39,742 nt of DNA, taken from positions 1-39,742 of the forward strand of contig DRHS01000260.1 of NCBI GenBank assembly GCA_011053095.1, written 5' to 3'. Made by a program: the position numbers and the translations under genes. Under the pieces are notes generated by a model. The model was given only the letters and a program-made list of their open reading frames with translations. It was not told the origin of the DNA and did not search any database. This document shows positions 1 to 10,318 of this stretch, one piece after another. The first letter of the stretch is position 1. Every line of letters starts with the position of its first letter. The stretch is from Bacteroides sp. GTDB taxonomy: Bacteria; Bacteroidota; Bacteroidia; Bacteroidales; SM23-62.

Positions 1-1
1 C

Positions 2-3000
2 TTTAGAGGAGGCCGTTCCGTTACGGCAAGTGGTGTGGTAAATGATCAGCTCACATATTATATGGGTACTACCGGCGGGGGACTCTGGAAAACCACGGAT
101 GCAGGTCAATACTGGTCCAATATCTCTGACGACTATTTTACCACTGGTTCTGTTGGGGCAGTGAGTGTTTCAGAATCTGATCCCAACGTGGTCTATTGTG
201 GCATGGGAGAGCATGCTCCCAGGGGGGTAATGACATCATATGGAGATGGGGTCTACAAATCGACAGATGCAGGTAAAACATGGAAGAAAATCGGACTGGA
301 AAAGACCCAGCATATCTCAAGAATAGTCATTCACCCGAAAAATCCTGATATCCTGTTTGTTGCAGCCCAGGGTGCACTTTATGGCCCTAATAAAGATCGG
401 GGCATTTACAAATCAATGGATGGTGGCAAATCCTGGACTCTTGCATTATTCGTAAATGATCTCACGGGCTGCTCGGAGTTATCGATGGACATGAATAATC
501 CCCAGGTTCTGTACGCCACGATGTGGGAGCATCAAAGAAAACCATGGAAGGTGATCAGCGGCGGGACCGGAAGTGGACTCTATAAAACCACTGACGGCGG
601 AGAAACATGGAAGAAGATTCATAAGGGTCTGCCAAAAGAAATGGGAAAAATGGCGATTTCTGTTTGCCGTTCCAATTCAGACAAGGTCTATGCCCTCATC
701 GAAAGCGATACTGATAAGGAGAAGGGTGGCTTATTCGTCTCGCAGAATGCTGGTGCGGAGTGGACTAAAATCAGTAGCGACCATAGACTGGTAATGCGCG
801 CCTGGTACTATATAGAATTATTTACCGATCCTCAGGACGAGCATACGGTATATGTGTTGAGTGCCCCGGCCCTGCGCTCTATCGATGGCGGTAAAACATG
901 GGAGAGAATAACAGGAACCCATGGCGACTATCACGACTTGTGGATAAATCCGAACAATGCGAAGAACATGGTCATTGCCAATGACGGGGGTGCTGCAATA
1001 AGTTTCAACCGGGGTCGTACATGGTCCGCCCAGGATGAGATGCCTACAGCACAGTTTTACCGTGTAAATGTCGACAATGAATTTCCTTATAATATTTACG
1101 GTGGCCAGCAGGACAACTCCTCAGTTAAAATAGCCAATATGGCTGTAGACGGTTCCGGGATCAGCGAGCGGCATTGGACTTATTCTGGGGGGGGTGAGTG
1201 TGCCTTCCTGGCCTTTGATCCGGATGATCCGAGGATGGTGATGGGGGGCAGTTATCTGGGTACCATTGAAATACTTGATACCAGGGCTAAAGCCAGCACG
1301 AATATTATGGCAGCGGTAATACAGTATTTAGCGCGTGACTCCAGAGACATGAAATACAGGTTCAACTGGAATGCTCCCATAATCTGGTCACAACATGAAG
1401 CCAATACCTATTACCATGCAGCCCAGTATCTGTTAAAAACCCAGGACATGGGCAAATCATGGAAAGAAGTTTCTCCTGACCTGACGCGTAACGATACAGC
1501 CAAACAGGGCAAAGGCGGTGGACCGTATACCAATGAAGTGGTTGGCGCAGAGATATACGGCACTATAAGCTATGTGATGGAATCACCTCATGAAACAGGT
1601 GTAATCTGGGCGGGCAGTGACGATGGCCTTGTTCACCTGACACTCGATGGAGGAGAAAACTGGACCGATGTTACGCCGAAGCATTTGACGGAGTGCCTGA
1701 TTAACGCCATAGAAGTATCTCCTCATGATCCTGCAACTGCATATATAGCCACCACACGTTATAAATTCAACGATTATACTCCCGGGCTGTACAAGACCAC
1801 AGACTACGGTAAAACCTGGACCAGCATTAGCACTGGTATTCCTCAGGGCGCTTTTACCAGGGTTGTCAGGGAAGATGAGAAACGAAAAGATCTGCTCTTT
1901 GCCGGAACCGAGACCGGTATCTACATTTCATGGAATGGAGGGAAAAAATGGCAGGCATTCAATCTGAATTTACCCGTAGTGCCAATCACTGACCTGATGG
2001 TTAAGCATGGAGATCTGATAGTGGCTACATCGGGTAGATCATTCTGGGTACTCGACGACCTAGAGATAATCAGGCAATACAAGGAACAATCCTTGGGCCT
2101 TTATAAACCAGAAGCATCCGTAATAGGTAACTGGTCGAGTCCACTCAACAAGACCAGTGCGAAGTTCAAAGGCATTGCAGCACGTAATGGGGTCAATCCC
2201 GCCAACGGTGTAGTGATCTACTATCAACTGGCAGATACTACTGATGTAGAAATGGAAATCAAAGATTCAGCGGGCAGGCTGGTGCGGTCTTTTAGCTCAA
2301 AGAAGGATAAATCTTATCAGAAATATCCCGGAGCACCTGCCGCGGAACCACTCCTTCCTAAAAAGAAGGGATTGAACCGATTCGTATGGGATATGCGGTA
2401 CAAAAATATGATTGGTGTACCTACTGCCTACCTTGAAGGATACTTCAGGGGACATAAGGTTTCACCAGGAATTTACACGATTGGATTAAAATCGGCAGAT
2501 AATGAAGCAACAACCAATTGCACCATCCTCACCAATCCAACTTATCCACTGTCCGATGAAGACTATAAGGAGTACGATGAATTTATGCTGGCAATGGAAA
2601 TTAGCCTGAATGAAATGCATCAGAAGGTTAACACCATTTTTGACATGAGAAAGCAATTGGAAGATGTACTTAAAAACATGGATAAAGAGGCCAAAGCGGA
2701 ATTGTATGAACAGGGTAAAGCACTGGTTGCTAAAATGAAAAAATGGGATGAAGATATGGTGCAGCGAAAGTCGAAGGCTTACGACGATGTGGAAAATTTT
2801 CCGAACAAATTTACTGCCGAGTACCTCTTCCTGATCAACCACACAGAAAGCTCCCTTCCCAGGGTTAATGAGCCCTCCAGAGAAAGACTGGCCGAACTGA
2901 CAAAACAGTGGGAGGGATTTTCTGCAACAGCTGAGGAGATTATAGAGACTGACATTCCTGGGTATAATAAGCAGCTATGGGATGCCGGAATCGGGGCTGT

Positions 3001-3031
3001 GAGGATGAAAAAAAATAAGGCATCAAAGTGA
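2..3031 (+). CDS. Sortilin/VPS10-like BNR-repeat beta-propeller protein (5' end outside window)
   Basis: The reading frame is open from base 2, upstream of the first possible start (GTG at 35). It encodes [11 protein letters not shown] before that point, which matches the usual N-terminal motif of this family, so the true start lies left of the window. About 1009 residues are visible. At least ten Asp-box (BNR) motifs of the form S/T-x-D/N-x-G-x-x-W can be read, such as [32 protein letters not shown] and SWNGGKKW. These indicate one or two beta-propellers of the sortilin/VPS10 or GH74-like type. The C-terminal 300 residues contain the family's NRFVWDMRY segment and then a helical, lysine-rich tail. 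The enzymatic role is unknown. It may be secreted, but the signal peptide is not visible. The gene ends 47 bases before the first GH106 gene. Confidence 0.85.
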   Translation, partial: FRGGRSVTASGVVNDQLTYYMGTTGGGLWKTTDAGQYWSNISDDYFTTGSVGAVSVSESDPNVVYCGMGEHAPRGVMTSYGDGVYKSTDAGKTWKKIGLEKTQHISRIVIHPKNPDILFVAAQGALYGPNKDRGIYKSMDGGKSWTLALFVNDLTGCSELSMDMNNPQVLYATMWEHQRKPWKVISGGTGSGLYKTTDGGETWKKIHKGLPKEMGKMAISVCRSNSDKVYALIESDTDKEKGGLFVSQNAGAEWTKISSDHRLVMRAWYYIELFTDPQDEHTVYVLSAPALRSIDGGKTWERITGTHGDYHDLWINPNNAKNMVIANDGGAAISFNRGRTWSAQDEMPTAQFYRVNVDNEFPYNIYGGQQDNSSVKIANMAVDGSGISERHWTYSGGGECAFLAFDPDDPRMVMGGSYLGTIEILDTRAKASTNIMAAVIQYLARDSRDMKYRFNWNAPIIWSQHEANTYYHAAQYLLKTQDMGKSWKEVSPDLTRNDTAKQGKGGGPYTNEVVGAEIYGTISYVMESPHETGVIWAGSDDGLVHLTLDGGENWTDVTPKHLTECLINAIEVSPHDPATAYIATTRYKFNDYTPGLYKTTDYGKTWTSISTGIPQGAFTRVVREDEKRKDLLFAGTETGIYISWNGGKKWQAFNLNLPVVPITDLMVKHGDLIVATSGRSFWVLDDLEIIRQYKEQSLGLYKPEASVIGNWSSPLNKTSAKFKGIAARNGVNPANGVVIYYQLADTTDVEMEIKDSAGRLVRSFSSKKDKSYQKYPGAPAAEPLLPKKKGLNRFVWDMRYKNMIGVPTAYLEGYFRGHKVSPGIYTIGLKSADNEATTNCTILTNPTYPLSDEDYKEYDEFMLAMEISLNEMHQKVNTIFDMRKQLEDVLKNMDKEAKAELYEQGKALVAKMKKWDEDMVQRKSKAYDDVENFPNKFTAEYLFLINHTESSLPRVNEPSRERLAELTKQWEGFSATAEEIIETDIPGYNKQLWDAGIGAVRMKKNKASK

Positions 3032-3078
3032 TCAGACTCCGTCTTGGCAAAAATTAAATTTTAAAAAAACATAACACA

Positions 3079-5946
3079 ATGGGAAAAAAATTGATCCGTC
3101 TGCCAAAAGCGGTTACAATGCTTTTGGTAATATCATTTTTGATACCTGCCTGTATTTCAGAATCACCATTAAATGGGGATTTGGAGGAGGGATTCAGGAA
3201 TCCTCCCATGGAGAACCGGCCACTGGCTTTTTGGGACTGGTTGAACGGTTATGTTGATACGGCCAGATTGGTTTATGAACTGGAAGAGATGAAGGACAAG
3301 GGGATGCAGGGGGCATTTATTTGGGATGTAGGCGCTCTTCTTGATCCGGAAAAGCAGATTCCGGCAGGTCCTCAATTTCTTGGAGAAGAATCTCTGGAGT
3401 ATATATCCCTTGCCCTGGTGACAGCTGGCAGGCTTGGACTGAATATGGGGATGATAGCCTCCAGCAGCTGGAATGCCGGGGGTGACTGGATAGATCCGGA
3501 AGATGCCAGTAAAGAGCTGCTAAGTACAAATCAGATCCTTACGGGTCCTTCAAAAAGGACAATCACCATTGAAAAACCTGTCAACCGCAGAGGTGAGCCG
3601 GTGAGATACTCATTAATTGCCTCTGTGGCAATGCCTTTTTCGGAATCAAAGGAGCTTGATAACACTTCGGATAGAACTATTTCTCTGGATGAGTTCACCT
3701 CGGAAGCTATGATCATAGAATGGGAAGTACCCGAGGGAAAATGGGATGTCATCTCTTTTTTTATGTGTAATACCGGTCAGAATCTGACATGCCCGAGTCC
3801 AAACTCCAACGGGCTGATGATAGACCATCTGAGCAGAAGGGCAACCAGGACCCATTTCGACACCATCCTTGCAAGATTGGATAAAGTAAGCACCCCGGAA
3901 CATCATTTAAAATTCCTGGAGGTTGACAGTTATGAGGTCTGGCCGGCTAAAGACTGGTCACCCCTTCTGGTTGAGGAATTCAAAGCGCGATACGGGTATA
4001 ATCCCCTGCTGTATCTCCCTCTGCTCCAGGGCTATAACAGCAAAGATAGTGTTGTGGATGAACGATTCCGCGGTGATTACAGCCGTCTGGTAAGTGATAT
4101 GATGATTGAAAATCATTTTGCTCAATCTTCTGAGATGGCATCCGAAAATGGTATGCAGATGTTTGCCGAGGCCGGCCATGGGGGTTATCCAAGAGTTGAT
4201 CCCCTGAAAGCATTTGGATATTGCCATGTACCCATGGGAGAATTCTGGAACAGGAAACGCTTCTGGGTCACCAAGGAGGCGGCCAGCGCAGCTCATATAT
4301 ATGGAAAAAAAGTGGTGGCATCGGAATCGCTGACTGGATGGAACCACTGGCAGCACGGTCCAACCGATTATAAGCAGCTATGTGATGTTGTCTTTTGTGA
4401 AGGATTAAACCAGGTTTTCTTTCACACATTCGCCCATAATCCTGAAATTGCCGGCAAACCCGGCTACGCCTATCATGCGGGTGAGCATATAAATGTAAAT
4501 ACCAGCTGGTGGGAAATGGCCAGGCCTTTCATGGATTATCTAAGCAGATGTTCTTATATGTTAAGACAGGGGAACTTTATTGGAGATGCTTGTCTCTACT
4601 ATGGCGACCAGGCACCCAACCTGGTTCCTCCCAAACGTATCGACCCCAACATAACTCCCATTTTCGATGATGAGCAATGCCTCCATTGTGGGCTACCTAA
4701 ACCTGTTAATCCGGGAGAACTGCCCGGCTATGATTATGACTACATCAATGCCGATATAATCACTTCAAGCCTGACTGCTGAAAACGGGAAACTGGTATTG
4801 CCTGGCGGTCAGTCCTACAGGGTGATGTTGCTGCCCGACCGGGATGATATATCACTTGAAGTTTTAAAAAGCCTGGAAAACCTGGTGTCTGAGGGTGGCA
4901 TCGTAATCGGCAGAAAGCCGGTAAGGACTACATCCCTGAAGAATTATCCGGAATGCGACGAAGAGGTAAACGCCATTGCTGATAAATTATGGGGAGAATG
5001 CGATGGCAAAACAATACTGTCCAATAGTTATGGACAAGGATGGGTTTACTGGGGGAAATCTGTAAAAGAGGTACTTGAGGAACTTGATATCCCACCCGAT
5101 TTTGAAGTGAAAGGAGTTGATAATTGTGACAAGCACATCGATTATATTCATCGCCGGACTGAATCAGAAGATATATACTTCGTCTCGAACAGCAGCCATA
5201 ATGAGGAAAAGGTAAGCTGTGTATTCAGGGTGGACCAGAATAAAGTTCCTGAAATCTGGGATGCTGAAACCGGGTTGATACAGCGTGAGGTAGAATACTC
5301 AATAGTGGAATCCGGGATCAGCATTGAATTGATCATGGATCCCCTTGCTTCAAGGTTCGTAGTGTTCAGGGACAAGTCCACTGGGATGAACGATGCCGGG
5401 TTAAGCTACGATTTACAATTTGGATTTAGTCATAAGAAGGAGGCAGGTGAGAACCGGGAGACCATTGACCTGACAGAAAACTGGGATGTAAGTTTCGACG
5501 CGGACATGGGTGGACCGGAATCGTATACCCTAGAGAAACTAACCGATTGGATAGATATCGATCATAAAGGTATCAATTATTATTCCGGCAAAGCAAGCTA
5601 TCGCAGGGACTTTGTTGTGGATGAGGCAAGATTATCCGAAGAGACAGAAGCATATGTTGTTTTCGGGGATATTCAGGAGATGGCCAGGGTTATTGTGAAT
5701 GGGAATGATTGCGGGATCGTATGGACCCCACCTTATAAGGCCCGGATCACTCCCTACCTGGAATCCGGCACGAACCACATCATTGTGGAGGTAATAAATA
5801 ACTGGAACAACCGGATTGTGGGAGACATGAGAAATCCTGATAAAAAACCATTTACCAGCACAAATGCAAAAGCCAGGTTTGATGAAAGCAGTCCCCTGTT
5901 AAAGTCAGGCTTGATTGGCAAAGCAGAAATAATCTTCACGAATTAA
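3079..5946 (+). CDS. GH106 alpha-L-rhamnosidase lipoprotein, tandem copy 1
   Basis: This 955-residue protein has a lipoprotein signal with lipobox IPAC and the lipidated cysteine at residue 25, so it is an envelope-anchored enzyme. The N-terminal block FRNPPMENRPLAFWDWLNG and the MKDKGMQGAFIWDVG segment are typical of GH106 alpha-L-rhamnosidases, which are large calcium-dependent exo-enzymes. The core contains TKEAASAAHIYGK (Glu400) and ASESLTG (Glu416), two conserved acidic positions that are catalytic candidates by family pattern only. A C-terminal galactose-binding-like beta-sandwich is suggested by NWDVSFDADMGGPE, YYSGKASY and FVNG/VNGNDCGIVWTPPYK. The length is normal for the family. It is followed after 10 bases by a close paralogue. 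Assignment to GH106 is strong. Removal of L-rhamnose is expected from the family, but the linkage cannot be read from the sequence. Confidence 0.88.
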   Translation: MGKKLIRLPKAVTMLLVISFLIPACISESPLNGDLEEGFRNPPMENRPLAFWDWLNGYVDTARLVYELEEMKDKGMQGAFIWDVGALLDPEKQIPAGPQFLGEESLEYISLALVTAGRLGLNMGMIASSSWNAGGDWIDPEDASKELLSTNQILTGPSKRTITIEKPVNRRGEPVRYSLIASVAMPFSESKELDNTSDRTISLDEFTSEAMIIEWEVPEGKWDVISFFMCNTGQNLTCPSPNSNGLMIDHLSRRATRTHFDTILARLDKVSTPEHHLKFLEVDSYEVWPAKDWSPLLVEEFKARYGYNPLLYLPLLQGYNSKDSVVDERFRGDYSRLVSDMMIENHFAQSSEMASENGMQMFAEAGHGGYPRVDPLKAFGYCHVPMGEFWNRKRFWVTKEAASAAHIYGKKVVASESLTGWNHWQHGPTDYKQLCDVVFCEGLNQVFFHTFAHNPEIAGKPGYAYHAGEHINVNTSWWEMARPFMDYLSRCSYMLRQGNFIGDACLYYGDQAPNLVPPKRIDPNITPIFDDEQCLHCGLPKPVNPGELPGYDYDYINADIITSSLTAENGKLVLPGGQSYRVMLLPDRDDISLEVLKSLENLVSEGGIVIGRKPVRTTSLKNYPECDEEVNAIADKLWGECDGKTILSNSYGQGWVYWGKSVKEVLEELDIPPDFEVKGVDNCDKHIDYIHRRTESEDIYFVSNSSHNEEKVSCVFRVDQNKVPEIWDAETGLIQREVEYSIVESGISIELIMDPLASRFVVFRDKSTGMNDAGLSYDLQFGFSHKKEAGENRETIDLTENWDVSFDADMGGPESYTLEKLTDWIDIDHKGINYYSGKASYRRDFVVDEARLSEETEAYVVFGDIQEMARVIVNGNDCGIVWTPPYKARITPYLESGTNHIIVEVINNWNNRIVGDMRNPDKKPFTSTNAKARFDESSPLLKSGLIGKAEIIFTN

Positions 5947-5956
5947 AAGGACGAAT

Positions 5957-8818
5957 ATGAGAACTAAAATGCGGATAATTTCAGCTATTCTGGCAGTTAT
6001 ATTCATTTCCGGCAGTTGTATTAAAGAACCACTAGATTCAGATCTTTCCAAAGGATTCAATAATCCCTCCAAAGAAAACCGCCCTTTGGCTTTATGGCCC
6101 TGGTTAAATGGTTTTGTTGATACGACAAAACTGGTTTATGAATTGGAACAAATGAAAGAAAAAGGAATGCGGGGTGCAGTGATATGGGATATTGGTTCAC
6201 TCATGGACCCTGGTAAAATGATTCCTGAAGGACCTGCCATGCTGGGTGAGCAATCCCTTCAATATTTTTCCCTTGCACTCAATACGGGGAAAAAACTCGA
6301 TCTCGATGTAGGCTGGGTTGCAGCCAGCAGCTGGAATGCCGGCGGTCCATGGGTTGAGGAATCCGACGCATCAATGGAATTGCTTAGTTCTAGCCAGGTG
6401 GTGGAAGGGCCAGCAGATCAAAAGATTAAGATACAAAAACCAAAAAGCAGGTTTGGTGAGGTCAGCAGGTATTCCCTGATTTCATCCCTGGCAATTCCCT
6501 ACTCGGGAGGAAAGGAAATTGACTATGACAGGAATCAAACCATAATGCTCGGAGAGTTTACCTCGGAAGATAATTATATAGAATGGGAAGTACCTGAAGG
6601 GAAATGGGAAGTTATCTCGTTTTTCATAAGCAACACAAAACAGGAACTGGTCTGCCCGAGTCCAAACTCCAGCGGCTTGATAATAGACCACCTTAGCCGG
6701 GTTGCAACTCAGAGATATTTCGACAGTGTTTTAAACAGGTTCGCTACAATTAGTTCACCTGAAAGTCATTTGAAATTCATGATGCTCGACAGCTACGAAG
6801 TTTGGCGAATGAAAGACTGGTCGCCCCTATTGGTCCAGGAATTTAAAACGAGATATGGATACGATCCCCTGCCTTTTCTTCCTCTTCTGCGGGGCTATTC
6901 CATCGTAGACAGCATTGTGGCTGAACGGTTCCGTGGCGATTACAGTCGCCTGGTAAGCGACATGATGATTGAAAACCATTTTGCCCAATCCGTTACTATC
7001 GCAGATAAATATGGAATTGAGATGTTAACCGAGGCCGGCCATGGAGGCTCTCCCCGTGTTGATCCCCTGAAAGCTCTGGGGAATTCACATATTCCCATGG
7101 GAGAATTCTGGAACAGGAAACGCTTCTGGGTTACCAAGGAGGCGGCCAGCGCAGCTCATATATATGGGAAAGAATTAGTGGCTTCGGAATCGCTGACGGG
7201 TTGGAACCATTGGCAGCACGGTCCCACTGACTTTAAACAATTAATTGATATGGCATTTTGCGAAGGTCTGAATCAAATTGTCTTTCATACTTTTTCACAT
7301 AATCCTGAAATAGCCGGAAAACCCGGATTTGTGTATCATGCCGGGGAACATGTCAATGTAAATGCAACATGGTGGGAAATGGCCAGGCCTTTCATGGATT
7401 ATATCGGAAGATGCTCCTACATGCTGAGGCAGGGAAATTTTGTCGGAGATGCCTGTCTTTACTATGGAGACCAGGCACCCAACCTGGTACCCCCCCAGCG
7501 TATCGACCCCAATATAACTCCCATTTTCAATCAGGATCAATGCCTGCATTGCGGGCAACCAAAACCTGTTAATCCGGGAGAATTGCCCGGCTATGATTTC
7601 GACTACATCAATGCAGATGTTATAACTACTACTTTGACTGCAGAAGGCGGAAAACTGGTATTGCCAACCGGACAATCGTACAGAGTGATGTTACTGCCCG
7701 ACAGGGATGATATATCGCTGGAGGTTATTAAGAGCCTGGAAAAATTAGTTTACAATGGTGCTGTAGTTATCGGCAGAAGGCCGGAAAGAACAACTTCCTT
7801 AAAAAATTATCCTGATTGTGACGCTGAAGTGAAAACCATTGCTGACAAATTATGGGGAGAATGTGATGGTAAAAAGATATTGTCAAATAACTATGGAAAG
7901 GGAACAGTTTATTGGGGGAAAACTGTAAAACAGGTTCTGGAAGAGCTGAACATCCCACCTGATTTTGAAGTAAAAGGAATGGATAAGGTCCACCACCACA
8001 TCAACTATATTCATCGTAGGTCGGAGACAGAGGATATTTATTTCGTTTCCAACAGCAGTCCTGCAGAAGAGGAATTAACCTGTATTTTCAGGGTTGACCG
8101 GAATAAAGTCCCTGAAATCTGGGATGCTGAAACCGGATTGATACAGCGGGATGTAGAATATTCAAGAGTGGAAAACGGGATCAGCATTGAATTGATCATG
8201 GATCCCCTGGCTTCAAGGTTTATTGTCTTCAGTGACAAATCTGAAGGGATGAACGATGCCGGCTTAAGCTACGATTTACAATTTGGATTTAATCATATGA
8301 AGGATGCAGGAGAGACAAGGGAGAGCATTGACCTGACAGATAACTGGGATGTAAGTTTTGATCCTGAGATGGGAGGACCGGATTCCTATAAGCTTGAGAA
8401 ACTAAGCAGTTGGACGGATATCGAACATGAAGGTATCAAATACTATTCCGGTAAAGCCAGCTACAGCAGGGAGTTTTCTGTGGGTGAGGAAAGCTTATCC
8501 AATGATACTGAAGCGTTTGTTGTTTTTGAGGATATCCAGGAAATGGCACGTGTTTTTGTGAATGGGAATGATTGCGGGATCGTATGGACTCCACCTTATA
8601 AAGTCCGGCTCAGTCCCCACCTGCAAGCCGGCACCAACCAAATAAGGGTTGAGGTAATTAATACCTGGAACAACCGGATTGTAGGGGACCTGAGAACCCC
8701 GGACAAAAAACCATATACCAATACAAATGCCAAAGCCAGGTTTACGGAGAATAGTACACTCTTAGAATCAGGTTTGATGGGTAAAGCGGAGATATTTTTT
8801 ATAAATAAATATGAATAA
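5957..8818 (+). CDS. GH106 alpha-L-rhamnosidase lipoprotein, tandem copy 2
   Basis: This 953-residue paralogue of the preceding gene aligns with it end to end. Its lipobox is SGSC with the cysteine at residue 21. It keeps the GH106 landmarks ENRPLALWPWLNG, TKEAASAAHIYGK (Glu395) and ASESLTGWNHW (Glu411), plus the C-terminal sugar-binding sandwich. The start ATG follows AAAAGGACGA, and a second in-frame ATG lies four codons downstream. Differences from copy 1 are spread over the protein, but some stretches are nearly identical at DNA level. The two probably share a reaction and may differ in linkage or branch preference (inference). The stop codon overlaps the region leading into the esterase gene, which suggests co-transcription. 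Confidence 0.88.
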   Translation: MRTKMRIISAILAVIFISGSCIKEPLDSDLSKGFNNPSKENRPLALWPWLNGFVDTTKLVYELEQMKEKGMRGAVIWDIGSLMDPGKMIPEGPAMLGEQSLQYFSLALNTGKKLDLDVGWVAASSWNAGGPWVEESDASMELLSSSQVVEGPADQKIKIQKPKSRFGEVSRYSLISSLAIPYSGGKEIDYDRNQTIMLGEFTSEDNYIEWEVPEGKWEVISFFISNTKQELVCPSPNSSGLIIDHLSRVATQRYFDSVLNRFATISSPESHLKFMMLDSYEVWRMKDWSPLLVQEFKTRYGYDPLPFLPLLRGYSIVDSIVAERFRGDYSRLVSDMMIENHFAQSVTIADKYGIEMLTEAGHGGSPRVDPLKALGNSHIPMGEFWNRKRFWVTKEAASAAHIYGKELVASESLTGWNHWQHGPTDFKQLIDMAFCEGLNQIVFHTFSHNPEIAGKPGFVYHAGEHVNVNATWWEMARPFMDYIGRCSYMLRQGNFVGDACLYYGDQAPNLVPPQRIDPNITPIFNQDQCLHCGQPKPVNPGELPGYDFDYINADVITTTLTAEGGKLVLPTGQSYRVMLLPDRDDISLEVIKSLEKLVYNGAVVIGRRPERTTSLKNYPDCDAEVKTIADKLWGECDGKKILSNNYGKGTVYWGKTVKQVLEELNIPPDFEVKGMDKVHHHINYIHRRSETEDIYFVSNSSPAEEELTCIFRVDRNKVPEIWDAETGLIQRDVEYSRVENGISIELIMDPLASRFIVFSDKSEGMNDAGLSYDLQFGFNHMKDAGETRESIDLTDNWDVSFDPEMGGPDSYKLEKLSSWTDIEHEGIKYYSGKASYSREFSVGEESLSNDTEAFVVFEDIQEMARVFVNGNDCGIVWTPPYKVRLSPHLQAGTNQIRVEVINTWNNRIVGDLRTPDKKPYTNTNAKARFTENSTLLESGLMGKAEIFFINKYE

Positions 8819-8855
8819 ACAGCGTCCCTGTGTAATCATTTAAAAAACTACAGCG

Positions 8856-10316
8856 ATCAAAAAAACAACATTTTTATACATACTGGTTTTATCAGGCCTG
8901 CTTATTACCAACAGTGGTTATGCAGAAGTAAAGTTACCGGCCATTATTTCTTCAAACATGGTTTTACAACGTAACACAACTATTACTCTGTGGGGATGGG
9001 CCGATGCTAAAGAGAAAATTGCAATCAACACATCATGGTTAAGCGAAGAGCTTAAGACAACGGCGGACAAAGAGGGGAATTGGAAAATCGAAACAAGGAC
9101 AACGAACAGCAAAGCACCTCAAACAATTGAGATAAAAAGTACTGACTCAGATATTCTATTGGAGAATGTTTTATTCGGAGAGGTTTGGCTCTGTTCCGGA
9201 CAATCCAATATGGAACAACGGATCAGAGGTTATTACGGACAACCCACATTCGGTGCTCAGCAGGCAATAATAACTGCAAATAATGAGAACTTAAGGCTGT
9301 TTACTGCAGAAATGCAGGCCAGTACAGAACCGGAAAACGATCTGGATGAGTACAGAGGCTGGCAATCGGCCAATCCTTCATCTGTCAAAGAATTTAGTGC
9401 GGTGGCCTATTTCTACGGACAGCAATTGCAGGAAATCCTGGATGTACCCGTAGGCATGATTCATTCATCCTGGGGAGGAAGCCTTGTAGAAGCATGGATT
9501 AGCAATGAGGTATTGAGCTCCATTCAGGACGTAGATCTTTCAGAAGTTGATTTGAACAGGGGGAATCGTTTTCCTACGGTATTATTCAATGCCATGATTA
9601 ATCCCCTGATCCCCTACACCATTAAAGGTGCACTCTGGTACCAGGGCGAATCCAATGCCAGCAAACCGGAGCAATACAAGACACTGTTCCCGGCTATGGT
9701 GAAAGATTGGCGCAGCCGCTGGGACATTGGAGATTTTCCCTTTTATTTTGTCCAGATCGCACCTTATGATTATGGTTGGGCTGAAGCTGACAACTTAATC
9801 CCTCTTATGCGTGAAGCACAATTGAAATGTCTGGATCTGATACCCAATTCTGGCATTGCCATTACCCTGGATATCGGGGAAGAAAGAATAATCCATCCTG
9901 CAAAGAAGAAAGAGGTGGCAGACAGGTTACTTTACAACGCCCTTAACCAGACGTATGGCTATGAGGCAGTCGATTTTTCGGGTCCGATCCTGGACTCCTA
10001 TGAGATTATGCATGATACTATTAGGGTAACTTTTAAGCATGCGGAGCATGGTCTTTACTGCTACGATGAATTGGAAGGATTTGAAATTGCAGGGGCAGAT
10101 AAGGTCTTTTATCCTGCTTCAGCCTTTAAAAACCGGAAGGGATTATTCGTGAAAAGTGAAAAGGTGAAGAATCCGGTTGCGGTGAGATATGCCTGGAGGA
10201 GTTGGGTGAAAGGAACCTTGTTCGATACCAATTTACTGCCTGCTTCTTCTTTTCGAACAGACGACTGGGATGACGCAACGCTATTCAGAGATCCGGAATC
10301 GAGTAAGAAGAGATAA
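8856..10316 (+). CDS. Sialate O-acetylesterase-like SGNH carbohydrate esterase (start codon anomalous)
   Basis: This is an SGNH/SASA (DUF303) esterase, expected to remove acetyl groups from glycans. Motifs are CSGQSNMEQ with the nucleophile Ser117, [20 protein letters not shown], and a C-terminal [11 protein letters not shown] with the likely catalytic His347 (numbering from 8856). The first conventional start, ATG 8958, falls inside the family's conserved NMVLQR motif and would remove the signal peptide. Upstream in the same frame lies a perfect Sec signal, [16 protein letters not shown]...GYA, followed by [11 protein letters not shown]. That frame is closed by TAA at 8841-8843 and contains no ATG, GTG or TTG before 8958. 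The natural first residue appears to be the ATC at 8856, where ATG is expected. From 8856 the protein is 486 residues; from 8958 it is 452. It may be translated from ATC, be broken, or reflect a base error. Confidence 0.8.
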   Translation: MKKTTFLYILVLSGLLITNSGYAEVKLPAIISSNMVLQRNTTITLWGWADAKEKIAINTSWLSEELKTTADKEGNWKIETRTTNSKAPQTIEIKSTDSDILLENVLFGEVWLCSGQSNMEQRIRGYYGQPTFGAQQAIITANNENLRLFTAEMQASTEPENDLDEYRGWQSANPSSVKEFSAVAYFYGQQLQEILDVPVGMIHSSWGGSLVEAWISNEVLSSIQDVDLSEVDLNRGNRFPTVLFNAMINPLIPYTIKGALWYQGESNASKPEQYKTLFPAMVKDWRSRWDIGDFPFYFVQIAPYDYGWAEADNLIPLMREAQLKCLDLIPNSGIAITLDIGEERIIHPAKKKEVADRLLYNALNQTYGYEAVDFSGPILDSYEIMHDTIRVTFKHAEHGLYCYDELEGFEIAGADKVFYPASAFKNRKGLFVKSEKVKNPVAVRYAWRSWVKGTLFDTNLLPASSFRTDDWDDATLFRDPESSKKR

Positions 10317-10318
10317 TA

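Larger units (their letters stand above)
3079..8818 (+). repeat. Tandem duplication of GH106 genes
   Basis: The two adjacent genes at 3079-5946 and 5957-8818 are full-length paralogues separated by 10 bases. Base-by-base reading of 4231-4304 against 7094-7167 shows 73 of 74 identical positions, a patch far more conserved than most flanking sequence. This supports gene duplication, with either strong constraint or gene conversion over the active-site segment. Confidence 0.85.

Noticed and set aside
35-37. GTG 35 as the start of the propeller gene
   Set aside because: The frame is open to the edge of the window and encodes a conserved family motif before this codon.
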